From positions 1 to 64,000 of the forward strand of contig NW_021167081.1 in the NCBI RefSeq assembly GCF_003711515.1: 64,000 nucleotides of DNA, read 5' to 3'. Source of the stretch: Sodiomyces alkalinus F11. Its lineage: Eukaryota > Ascomycota > Sordariomycetes > Glomerellales > Plectosphaerellaceae. The position numbers and the translations under genes are program-made. Under the pieces are notes generated by a model, which was not told where the DNA came from, searched no databases, and saw only the letters and a list, made by a program, of their open reading frames with translations. Position 1 is the stretch's first letter; each line of letters begins with the position of its first letter. Positions 12,147 to 23,369 of this stretch are shown piece by piece.

Positions 12147-12199
<53 letters not shown>

Positions 12200-13333
12200 G
12201 AAGGACGAGACGGCGAAGATACGAAGAGATACGCTGGCCATTGTGTATGTGTGTGTGTGTTATATTAGGTGCTCGACTGCCCTGCAACGGGTTGTTCTTG
12301 CTTGTTTCTGTCCGCTGGTGCTCAAGTCATGACGCAACTATGGACAAATGTTTAGCCATCAGCTGACTGCTTTTCATAGGTACTTACTAAGGTAGGCCAT
12401 TCGAAGGTACAAGACGGTGCAAGACATGGGATAACAAAAGGTGCCTTCATTATGGATGTGAATATGTAGGAGCGCTAGGAGCCTCGCCTGTGTGACATAA
12501 AAACCCCAGGGCATTAGGGAAAACACCCGTCAACCCAGAGTAGAAAAAGACAGGCGTGGACTATGATGGTCCATTGATCTAGCAGCGACCAGTCAGTTCC
12601 CGAAAGGGAAAATACCGGCGAGGGTAAGTGATCGCAGCCTCCTTCTCTATGCAATACAGAACGTATATGCCGTGAGAAGACCTTCGTCAGACGAAGACTC
12701 GTTGAAATGTTTGTATGTGCCGTGAAGGCGAACGAAACGATCGAGTGGCTGGTACCTCGGCTGCGGAATGGAGGAAGAGAGAAAAGGATTTAAATAGCAA
12801 AAGTCATTGCATGGCATGAATCAAGCCAAATGAGACTCACTCGAGCTCGTAATTTAGTCCTCGGCGAAAGAGCTGGCCGAAAGAATGGACGTTGTTCTTC
12901 TGCTCGTCACTTGTTGATGAGAAGTGGAAAGGAAAAGAGGCGAGAATTTTTCTGGTGGAATGACTACGAGCGAGGTACATAACCGGTCGGTACATACTCC
13001 GCACGGAGGCTCTTGCTTATATAATCCATAATGCCATGAGCCGAACGTGCAAGCCTTCCCCAGCAACGTAACTACATGTACCCATCACGACCCCTCGATT
13101 TGTCCATGACTTGACGGCAACGGGCCAGCGGGACGGACGCCCCGTTCTCTCCAGGATTCTTTGATGTCTTCTCTTTTCATTCGTCAAGGTAGACGACATG
13201 ACCATAGCCAGATTCGTGAAAGACATACGTCCCGAGATTAGATGTAGTGATAAGATCGAGTATCAGGGAAGAAAGAAAAAGAAAAAGAAAAACCGAAAAG
13301 CTACAAGGAGACGACGCTTAAATCAAGTCCAGC
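12037..13333. other. Intergenic; malic enzyme promoter side and downstream of Mtc1 gene
   Basis: Upstream of the malic enzyme and downstream of the Mtc1-like gene, both minus strand. The outstanding feature is the 49-base G run (separate entry). A GT-rich dinucleotide stretch lies near 12246-12262. No supported gene; short open frames at 12854-13226 have no domain. Confidence 0.6.
12149..12197. repeat. G49 homopolymer upstream of malic enzyme
   Basis: Forty-nine consecutive G on the plus strand, starting 113 bases upstream of the malic enzyme ATG, so the malic enzyme sense strand carries C49 in its promoter or 5' leader. It is the longest homopolymer in the window. It could fold as a G-quadruplex/i-motif; the true length may differ from the assembly. 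Confidence 0.92.
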
Positions 13334-14996
13334 TCAGGCTCCTGCCCCGGCTCCATCCCCCGCGACGTCTTGCACCGGTCTCTTCCCCTTTCCAATGCCT
13401 CCCTCCCCAACGCCCATCCTGCGGGCGACGTACCTCTGGGCAACGACACCGGCAGCGAGGCTGAGCGTCTCTTCGATCCATTCCGCCACCCACTCTCGGG
13501 GATCAACGGCTCCACTCTCGATAATTTCCCGAATCTCCTCAGGCACCAGAACACCGGCCGACGAGTCCCGGTCCTCCTCCTCCTCGTCGTCGTCGTCGCC
13601 GCTCGTAGGGGTCAGAGGGCTAGCGGCATCCAGCCACCGGACCCATCGGGCAGGGATGGCCTGGCTGAGGGCCGAGTACTCAATCTCATGGACGGGATCC
13701 AAGACAAAGAGGGCAAAGCAGACCAGCTCGTCCGCGCCGGAAGGGTCGGCGACGGCGGAGGCCTCCTTCTCCTTCTCGACGGCGGCGGTGTGGGCGAAGA
13801 GCCCGTTGTCGGCGTCGAAGCCGACGGCCTGCACGGCCAGGAAGACGTCGGAGCTGCGGACGGGGTTGCTCTCGCTGACGGCCTGGGTGGCGCGGACTTT
13901 GGCGAGCTCGATGCCGCCGTGGGCCGAGAAGTATTCGTTCGCGTAGCCCTCGGCGCCGGCGCGGCACAGCTTGGTCCCCTCGACGAGGCCCTTGACGACG
14001 CCGAGATCGCGGCGCGAATCGGGCTGCCTCCACCAAGGGCCGTCGCGCCAGCCGGCGGCGACGTCGTGGGATCTCCTGCCGGTGTTTTCCTGGCCCCGCT
14101 GGATGACCATCAAATCTCCGCCCTCGACCTGGGCCATGACGCGGGAAAAGACGTCGTAGATGAGGGGATCCAGAGACGGGTATCCGACAAAGTCGTGTGT
14201 GATGTGGATCATCAGGCGCTCGTGCTGGCTAATAGGTGGTGCGAGGGTGTGGATGATGTTGGTGAACGTGGGTAGGGCTTGTTGGCGGAGGTTGTCGCCT
14301 GTCGTAGAAAGCGATGGTTAGCCTATGTATGCGATGTCCAGTTGTATGGGGGGAAATAATTTATGGTCTTCCTGGGCACATCGACTCACCAAGCGCACGC
14401 AGTCCACCAACATTTCCTCGGACCTGTTCCGCCCATTTTTTAGCCTCTTCGTTTTCCCGAATCTCCTTCACGGCTGCCTCGGCTTGCTTCATGGCAGCTG
14501 TGGCCGTAGAGAATATGCCACCCCACCAGCCACCGCCCTGGGAAGTAGAGGCGGTTGAAGCGGCAGCGGCAGCGGCAGCCTGTTGTTCGACGGTGCCCTT
14601 CTTCTCTGACTCTTGAAGATCGGAGCTGGTGGCGCTGGGGGTGAAGCTGGCACGCAGAGATCGGGCGCTATCGGTGGACTTGCGAGGGACCGCAGCGGCA
14701 GCACTGGGCTTCTCGTCCTGGGTCGGGGTAGTGGAGGCGGCGGCCTGTCGGGCAGGCGAGCCCTTGGGTGCGGGATCGCGGACACGGGGCGTATGAGGTC
14801 GTGAAGGCTCTCCGAGGTCCTTTTCTAGCTCGGCGAGGATGTCTTGGTCGACCATGGCCTTGGAGGCGGCGCTGGTGGGCTTGGGCTTTTTGTCCAGGGA
14901 TTTCTTGGGGGCGGAAGCGGGGTCGTCGCCGATGCCCTCGAAGAGCTCGTCAATGTCATCGCCGGCAGGGGCTGCCTTGGACCTTTTGGAAGCCAT
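13334..14996 (-). CDS. MTC1: Mtc1-like protein (maintenance of telomere capping 1 family)
   Basis: Exons 14996-14390 and 14298-13334, with a 91-bp intron (GTGAGT...CGACAG) in phase 1, encode 523 residues. The start is typical of the fungal Mtc1 family: an acidic DDIDELFEGIG segment near residue 13, a long Ala/Ser/Pro-rich linker, then GGGWWGGIFSTATAAMKQAE and the conserved NLRQQALPTFTNIIHTLAPPI crossing the splice junction, followed by IHITHDFVGYPSLD. The C-terminal half is a globular domain with an acidic loop (near 13555-13610). Yeast Mtc1 was found by genetic interaction with the telomere-capping mutant cdc13-1 and associates with COPI-type trafficking; the molecular role is unclear. Family assignment is from remembered motifs; exon structure is well supported by phase and splice signals. 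Confidence 0.82.
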
Positions 14997-16500
14997 GATG
15001 GTAGCTATACAAGGTTAAATTTGTCCTGTTCCCCTGTTGTTTAGAGGGAGAAGAAGGTGGGAGATGATTCCTCGGCATCCACGGAAGGGAGGGGAGGTTA
15101 CCCAAAGAGCTTCAGCACAATGGAAGGAGCGTGTAGCTTCGAAGAAACCTGATGAATGAACTTTGATGTCGTCTCAGACGGGCTGAAATAAGCAGAGAAA
15201 TGCCCAGGCGGACCAGCGCGGTATAATATATGTATGTGAACGATATGAACGGAATGTGTCTGCTCCGTAAGGTACTTCGAAATGCCTTGGGGAATTATCC
15301 AGGAGCTCTGTCTGGAATCTGGAGTGCATCACCGAATGATGACCAGATGCTGCTCTTTCCCTAAGAACCTTAGGGGACAGATGAGACTAGTCTTAATGGG
15401 GAATGGTCAGCCGTACGTGTGACTGACTCTCGGAGATGTCATTGGACGGACTGGGATTACCAATGAGCAGACAGCAGAGTTGTCATGTACATTTAATTAC
15501 CTAAGGTACCAGGTAAGAAGTAAGGTGATTACGAGTAACTTCGTACCTACTCCGTATCTTCGTCCTCCGAACATAAGTGGAGACCCTAAGCTCAAAAACC
15601 AATGGGGTAACACAACTTCCCTGTCCAGTGGCTTGAGCAGATACACTAGCCACAATGGCAAGGGGCCGGGTAAGAGAAGGTACGTACCACCCTCGGGAAG
15701 GCGTGGCTGAATCGGGGAAATCCCCCAGGAAAAGCATCGAGACAGACACCTTCAAAAAATTGCCATTAACAGGGCGTCTCGTATCTCGACCGAGTGACGA
15801 TTTTAATTACACGGCTCTGGTCAATTGTTTATATTGACCCTTTCTACTATTGTTTCCCCCCCTCCCCCCTAACGGTACAACTGACGCATTTTGAGAAGTC
15901 CTTCTCCGTCATCCACCCTGTTCTGTCCATGGTCATCGACCTTGCGGCTTAGACGGGAGAGCCGGGCGACGGGGCAATAATTCGAATGATTTTCCTTCTC
16001 CCGTCCTTCTTATTCACATCCACACACCTTGTCGACAATACCGTCAAGGCCCAAGTCCGAGGACGCCTATTTATGGAGTACAGGGTCTTTCCTCTTTCAC
16101 TTACAGTTCACCTTCTCATCAGGACCGTGGGGTCTCTTCTGTGTCTTCCCTTGGGCGATTATCTCTTCTTCAGCCTACTTATTTTTCTACCCTAATTCTT
16201 CACGATTCCCTTGCCCTCCTTCTTTTCACCAGAAACCCTCGATCCGCCCCCCTACCCTCTGGAGAAGAAGAGAGGGAAAAAAGGTCTTTCTCAAGATTGC
16301 CATCATTCGTTTCGGCTTATCACTACCTGGACGTACGAAACGCAGCTTCTCTTCAAATCCCGTTGACCCTTTTTCCCACATATTAATTACCGTCCATCCT
16401 CCGCCTTCAACATTTCACCTCCAATCCTCTATAGGCAGCTCCCATCCGCTGCTTTCCATCTTCATCTTTCTTCGTCTTCATCTTCTATCATCATATCATC
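14997..16500. other. Divergent intergenic region, Mtc1-like / AT-hook gene
   Basis: The two flanking genes are transcribed away from each other, so this 1.5 kb should carry both promoters. The right third (about 15850-16500) is strongly pyrimidine-rich on the plus strand, typical of a leader or promoter of a well-expressed fungal gene. No supported gene inside; a GGTACC-type word occurs near 15505-15515. Confidence 0.6.
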
Positions 16501-19500
16501 ATGGACCGCAGCCGAACCAGTCGGCCAAACCGCCGCAAGACACATCCCACGCCTTCCAGCAGCTTTGAGCTCACCGACCATCAACAAGACACCATCGCCG
16601 CCTCTCATCCAACCCCAACCTCTCACCTTGGTTCGCCGCCCGCATCGATTTCTCATTCTCACCAATCTCATCAGACTCCACACACCGCGCCCCCGAATCG
16701 GTGCGGCAAGCGGCAGGACCCTACTGCCACTGCACCTCACTCTCATGCTCAGCCTCACGCCCACCCTCACTCCGGATTCTTCGGCTTCGAAGAGTCGTCG
16801 CCTACCACCCCAAGCAGCGGCATGTCGCTTCGTAAGCGAACTCGCACTTTCGGCAGCATGGACAGCGGCATCGCCCCCGCCGCCGCCGGCGAAGAGGACG
16901 AGAACGACATGTACAAAAAGGGTTCTCATAATCTCCGGAAGCGGACCAAGATCGACTACTCCGTCCAAGACTTCGAGGACGAACTGCCCGAGCTTGCGCT
17001 CGCCGCTCCGCGCACGGCCACTCGCCGGCGACGCGCAGAGAGCGAAGCAGCCGCTACGGAAGACGCGCTGCCGCTGCCGCTGCCCAGCTCGCAGCAGAGA
17101 AGGGCAACTTCGCGGGACTTTAGCATCGCCGATGGAGGTGGTGGTGCTGCCGGTACAGGCAACGCTGCTACTGCCGCTGCTGCTGCTGCGTCGTCCGGCC
17201 GTCGAAGGATTTCGGCCAAGAAGAACCCTGAGCACCACACCTATTTCCCGCATTCGGATGATGTCGTTCAAGACACCATCGAAGTAGTGGGCGATTCAAG
17301 CGACCTACGGACCTCCGTCAACGTCTTCGGCCATGAGCCGAAGGGCGCCACGTCTCCCGCCGTTGAGAAGGAACTCAGTCAAGTCAAACCGCCTCCTCCT
17401 CCTTCTTCTTCATCCGACAGTCACGTATCGCCTCTCACTCGACGACGAGCCTCGCGAGGAGACATTCGAATGAATGACGAGTCAAATGAGCCTGGTTCTT
17501 CGCCCACTCCGACTCGCCCCATCATCAATCATCGGGACGTCTCTGGCGATGCACAGGTCCAACGCCACTATGGTCATCACGCCTCCGCCATGCCACCAAA
17601 GCGACGAAGACAATCACGAGAGACCGCGACGAGGCTGATTGAAAGCATCGTCAACGGCCACAATGTTAAGCCAGAGCTCTTTCAGAATGGCATCTCTACA
17701 CATGGCGACGCAGTCGCAACACGCGACATCAACGATCCCAACACTCGCACTGTGGCACCATCCAACACTGATCATTCTCCAAGGCGACATGGAGACACGA
17801 CTGTTGCATCAGAATTGACTCATCATGGGGGAGAAGCCATTTCCCGTCTAGGTCCTCAAGCATCAGAATCTGAATCTCACCCTTCCCAGTCACCGAATCA
17901 TCAATCTGCCGGGGATTCATCGTTGAAAACCATCAAGCAGTCAAACTACGAAGACGCTTGCAAACTGCCCATCACAACACCAACACCAACACCAACACCA
18001 ACACCAACACCAACACCGCCCAGTCATTCCATTCACCGGCTTCTCTCGATCCCGGACGTCGGATCAAGAAAACAGGCCGAAGAAGATCGTGCTGTTGACA
18101 TTGGACGCCGCGGCACCAGCCCCGAGGAGAGCACAAGGGAACAAAAAATCTACCCCTGGTCCCACCTCACACCTTATGTAGAGGGCGAATATGTGACCCA
18201 CCCGGAACCCATGGTGCAGGTTGTTGGGACCGATGCCGACGCAGATGCAGATGCAGACGCAGACGCAGACGCAGACGCCGATTCCGATGGGGACGAAGAC
18301 GATGCCGAGGGCCATGACGGTGATGGTGCGGCGGACGATGCGGAACCTGAAACTGCGAAGAACGGTGGTGACAATGAAGAGGCACGTCGGGACGGCGAAG
18401 ACCATGAAAGCGACCGCGCGGACATGGGTTTGCACGAGAATGACCACGACAACGAGCTTGATGCCCATGGCGACGATGATACGCCAGGAGTGAACGGCAT
18501 CGTCGACACCGAATCGGCTCTTCCCACACCTCTCACCCACACACCTCGCCCTGGCTCCCCCGCCCCAGCGTCGTCCGCTGCTCCGACCGGTACCAACACG
18601 CCGGTGCCCACAGAGGACAACAACAATAACAGCAACAGCAACAGCAACAAGGAGAAGCTGCATGTGGTCTCCACAGCCTCCACACAGGAGCGCGTCGTCC
18701 AGAGGGCGCGAAAACAATACCGGTTCACCAAACTCCGGGACCCCGAGGACTTCAAGCAGTGCTTCCAGGACTACAAGAGCATGTCGACCGCAGACCTCTG
18801 GGCCTTCCTGGCGCACGCCAACGAGACCCTCGTCACGTGGCAAAAGGAATGGCAGGCGCGCGGCCGGCGCGTCGACGACTTTGAGAACGCCAAGCGCCGC
18901 GCCGCCCACGACGCCGAATACGAGAAGAAGACGGCGAACCTCAACCAGTTTGCCAAGATCGAGTCGTACATCGAAAAGGACTTTGAGCTCCGGGGCTACC
19001 GCGCGCCCGTCAAGGAGAAGGAGGAGGGCACCTACCGGCAGCGGTGGCAGGACCGCGTCATGGCGAGCGCCTACGGGTTCGAATACGACCCTCATCCCAG
19101 CAAGGTCGGCCAGCAGGACCCAATCGCCCAACGCGACGGCATCATGGCTGGCCGACAGCTGCGCAGCCAGCCGCAGCAGACGGCCAAGGCCGCTGAGGCA
19201 GGTGACGGGGGCGACGGCGTGGGTCTGGTCGTCACGGGGAAGAGGACCCGGAATCCGCCCAAGTCGTACGTAGGCTTGTTACAGGATGACAACCGTTCGG
19301 CAACCCCGGTGGACCGTGGGTCCAAGCCAGCAGCAGCAGCAACAATAGCAACAACAGTGACAGCAACAGCAACGGCAACAGCAACAGGAGCCGCAGCAGC
19401 ACCCAGGAAGCGTGGCCGACCGGCCGCCAACTCACAAACGCAAGCGGTGGAGGAAGACCAGAGTCAGCTAGGACAGGGTCCTAAGAAACAGCAGCGAGGC

Positions 19501-20624
19501 CCCAAGACCAAAAGGGCAACAGCCGCCGCCGACACTCGGGCGGGCTCGCCCAATGCCGATGATGAGACGTCCGAGTCGCCTCGCAAGCGAAAGCGCGGCC
19601 GAAAGCCCAAGGCGGCGGCGGCGGCGGCCATAGCAGCAGCCACTGTTCCCACTGCCGAGGGTGACGAAGACACCATGTCCGAAGCCACGGAAGACGATGA
19701 CGAAACGGAGGAAGAACCCACGCCGAAGCGTGCTCGCACGACTCGTGGCCGGGGCAGGCCGACCGCCCAATCGACCAAGCTGCACAACGGTAGAAGCGCT
19801 GCTGCTGCTGCTGCGGCGGCCGACACGACGGATGGCATGTCGGTGACATCGGCGACCTCCGACAATGAGAACGAAGGCTTCTTCTCCACCTACGGTCTTC
19901 GACACGCGAAGCGACAGCGAAACTACCACGACGAGGCAGACGCGGACGAGGAGGCCATCACAGCCACGGGGACAGAGCCCGCCAAGAAGCGGCTCCGCAT
20001 CAATCTCAAGCAGACCGTCGCGGGTGCAGATCATCATCGTCCTGCCATAACCGGCCGGCATCAGAACACGAGGTCATACGCCCTTCTGAAGCAACTTGAT
20101 GCCGCTGCGACCACGTCGTCGTCGTCTCGCTCACAGAAAGGTTCCCCGGCCAAGGCTGACCACATGATCGTCACCTTCAAGCATCTCGGCAGGGACAATT
20201 GGAGTGTGTTCAACCACAATGGGCACGATGGGAGGGAATCCTTAACACCGACGGCTCCCCACGGGCATCATCATCGTGCCGGGTCTTCGGCGGCACAGTC
20301 GGTGCCATCGTCGGCTGCTGCGTCCACACCAGCCAGCCTAGCCGGCGAGGAGCTCAAGGACTACGCGACCATGACCAAGTCGGAGAAGATGTCTGCGTCC
20401 ATGAAGAGTGAGTTTTTTTTTTTTTTTTTCTCTCTCTCTTCTCTTTTCCTTGCAGTCCGTGCTAACACCCTATTGCAGAACGATGGTTGAATGGAAGCAT
20501 GCAGGGCGCCGTCAACAAGCGAAAAGCAACTTTGGCCGCCAAAAAGGCCGCAGCCGCCGCCGCGACAGCCAACAACTCTGGCGCCCCGACGCCACCTGCA
20601 ACGACTGGCATCAACGGGCACTAA
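16501..20624 (+). CDS. Large nuclear AT-hook protein, function unknown
   Basis: Exon 1 is 16501-20407; after a 71-bp intron (GTGAGT, T-run, TTGCAG), exon 2 (20479-20624) adds 47 codons, giving about 1350 residues. Most of the chain is low in complexity: Ser/Pro/His-rich N-terminus, a Thr-Pro repeat (near 17977-18017), an Asp-Ala repeat (near 18235-18285) and poly-Ala runs. One ordered block stands out at about residues 725-915 (RKQYRFTKLRDPEDFKQC onward, rich in Trp, Arg and charged helices), ending in KRTRNPPKSY. Three AT-hook-like motifs with a GRP or GRKP core follow (about 968, 1029 and 1080), suggesting binding to AT-rich minor groove. The last exon is Lys/Ala-rich and conserved-looking (KKRWLNGSMQGAVNKRK). 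I infer a chromatin-associated protein, perhaps a subunit of a remodelling complex, but do not recognise the family. Confidence 0.8.
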
Positions 20625-21673
20625 CCATCACATGGTCAACGTCAACGGACAGAAGGAGCTCCATTAATGGACCGAGCCCTGTCGCAAAAAAAGAAAGGAA
20701 AAAAAAAGAAAAGAAGAAGAAAAAAAGAAGAAAAAAAAGAACAAGCAAAAAAAAAAAAAAATCGTATTTACGGATTCGACATTCTTGCATTACTATACCC
20801 CCATTCGCTTATTGTACTTCTGCGACTATATACAGAGAGCATGGCCTGGAAAAGAAGACCACCTGGGGGAAAAGCGACAAAAGTGTTTTTTGACTGGCTC
20901 ATAAGGACGATGAAGAATTGGTTATGGATCACTCGTACGACGTGTTTGGAGAAAGTCACGAGGGAATCATGGCGTAGCGGAAACATAGACGGATATACAG
21001 ACTGAGGATAAGTCACTGTCTTTGGAGATCGAGTATCATTGTAATGTCACATGTGGATATCCCGCGTGGCTAAGGACTGCGCCGAGAGATGAAGGCCTAG
21101 GGGCAGTGGCATAGGCAACGCGAGACAACGATGAGTCTGCCGAGGTACAATAGATAGCACTGATGCGCAAAAGTGCAAACAAATAGACCAACAATGTTGA
21201 CCATAACTGGTGATCGTTCTCGTTTCTCGTTTATCAGGAATCCCTAACAGGGGAAAAAGCCATTCATTCCCTCGTCCTCTTTCAGTGAGACCCAATATCA
21301 TGACTTGACACGACACGAGGATGCCCTCGACACTCGCAACTCGCAATAAAAAGGAACAAGGCGACCGGTGGTGGTTGCTCAAATCATGGGATCTTTTTGT
21401 CTGCCCCGATGCGAATGCCTGGTATGAAGTCTGTCCTTTACACGCCGCCGCAGCCCAAAATGCAGAGCCTTGCCAATCCAGCGAGGAAATAGAAAAAAAG
21501 AACCCGTGTTCTCCCCCTCCGTACCAGGACATCACCCCCCCCCCCCATTTTGTTCCCGTCCCCAGAAACCGCCGCTGGGGAGGTTGTTCTCGGTTCGTCG
21601 TCGTCGCATCAGTGACCCAAATCCAGTGGCTTGGTCGTTGTCCTCCGCTGCTCGTCTAACAGGATCTTCCCCT
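20625..21673. other. Convergent intergenic region
   Basis: Lies between the 3' ends of the AT-hook gene (+) and the uL14 gene (-). The segment 20687-20761 is almost pure A/G with long A runs on the plus strand, so probably 3' untranslated sequence of the AT-hook gene. No supported gene. Confidence 0.6.
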
Positions 21674-22757
21674 TTACATCACGACACCGGAGTTGCTGGC
21701 AATACGCTGTCGAGAAGGTCAGTGGCTGATGATAAAAAATGGGGGGAGGGGACAAAGAATCCCAATAGCACGGGGGCGGGACAAAAACTCACGGGCCAGA
21801 GCTCGGCAGCCTCCTTTCCGACGGGACCAGTAATGGCGGAGCCCTTCATCTCACCCTTGGGGTTGACGATCTGCGAATTTGTCCTGTCAGCCACATTCCT
21901 CACACCTTTATCGACAACCTCCCAACTTTTCGTCTCTTTCCCTCTTTTCGCTGGCCCTCTCCTTCCCCTTCCCCTCCTCCTTCCCCAAACACCGAGAGTT
22001 TAGGGCAACTCACCACACCAGCGTTGTCCTCGAAGTAAAGGAAGACACCATCGAAGCGCTTCCAGGGCTTGGACTGGCGGACGATGACGGCGGGGTGGAC
22101 CTTCTTCCGGAGCTCGGGCTTGCCCTTCTTGACGGTGGCCATGACCATGTCGCCGACACCACCGGCGGGCAGCCTGTTGAGGCGGGCACCGATACCCTTG
22201 ACGGAGATGATGTAGAGGTTGCGGGCGCCCGAGTTGTCGGCGCAGTTCATGACGGCACCGCTGTATCGCTGGTCAGTCTCTTCGGTTCGTCGCGGCCCAT
22301 CTTGGGATTTGGGAGGGGGGGATGTTGAGGGGGGAGTGTGTCGTACACTGGGAGACCCAGGGTCATCTTAAGCTTGCCACCAGGGGCACCTCGCCTGCAT
22401 CGCTTCCGTCAGCACCCTGTCTGTCCCGCGCGTGTATTTCCTGAGCGCAAATCAATCCCGATCGATCCATCTGCGGCGCCGCCATGGCCACATCCTCTTT
22501 CGTGTCCAAAGTTTAATTGCCATCTCGGAGGGTTGCATCAGACGATGGGCAGCAGGCCAGCCGTTCGCATGTCGGTGGTTTCCCCCCTCTTTTCTTTTCT
22601 AGGTCGTCCTTCGAGTAGGTTTCTTTTCCCCATCCTCCCTCTCTTTCCGTCACTTGTCTCTGTATCTTTGCCGCATTCCGAACGGTCGCCAAAAATCGGA
22701 GGATCGATCGGGAAAAAAAAGCATCCGGAGAGAACAAACTTACATGTTCTTGCCCAT
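21674..22757 (-). CDS. RPL23: Ribosomal protein uL14 (60S, L23)
   Basis: Five exons on the minus strand: 22757-22744, 22394-22347, 22260-22014, 21870-21793 and 21706-21674, total 139 residues, the normal eukaryotic uL14 length. Exon 1 is only 14 bases (MGKN plus two bases of the next Met). All junctions are GT...AG and rebuild the conserved sequence: [90 protein letters not shown]. uL14 sits on the 60S subunit face near the GTPase-factor and eIF6 binding site. A long first intron (349 bp) and several short introns are usual for fungal ribosomal protein genes. Identification is secure. Confidence 0.97.
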
Positions 22758-23369
22758 TTTTGCGTTTGTGAAGGGTGTCCTGCCGTGCTAATGGCTTGTT
22801 GGTGAGGGCGGATTGTCGTCGGCGAGGTCGTCGAAAAGGGTAGAATATACTTGGGGAATTTGTTAGTTTTTTGGCTGTGGGGTGGAAAACCCTGAAGCAA
22901 GCGATTGGGTCACGTGGAATTTCTGTTTGGTGGGCAAACGGAAAGGTACACGTAGGGAGGTACCTCTGTCGGTGAGTCTCGGTGGAAATTTTCGATTCCG
23001 TCCCCCATGACCTTTGGCGGATCGAATCCTTCCTCGATAACAGTATTAGTCATACTGAGTCTGAGGAACAGCTCATGTTAGCACAACGCCCCATAGGAAT
23101 GTCTCTCTCACGTCTAGCTTGAACAACCAGACGAATTCCTTTCCAACACAAGTGTACAGTCACTCTGGTCGAACTCAGGACCGACATGAACCATGCAACA
23201 GAACGACAACGATTTGTGCGGGATGTTATGACAAGATGTATCACGATGCACTCAAAATGGAGACGGAAGAAATAACATCAAGTTCATCAATTAAGCTGCC
23301 TTGGATGAGACGCTTCCAGTGCGAAGGGTCGCTTAAGCTTTCCGTGCCGAACCACCCTGCCCCCCCCAT
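22758..23369. other. Intergenic, uL14 promoter side
   Basis: Upstream of uL14 and downstream of the FAD oxidase gene, both minus strand. It must hold the ribosomal protein promoter. No supported gene or clear repeat seen. Confidence 0.55.

Noticed and set aside
13370..14275. 301-codon plus-strand frame
   Set aside because: Antisense to the second exon of the Mtc1-like gene, whose splicing and motifs are convincing.
18064..19131. 355-codon minus-strand frame
   Set aside because: Antisense shadow of the AT-hook gene; Val/Leu-rich low complexity without a domain.
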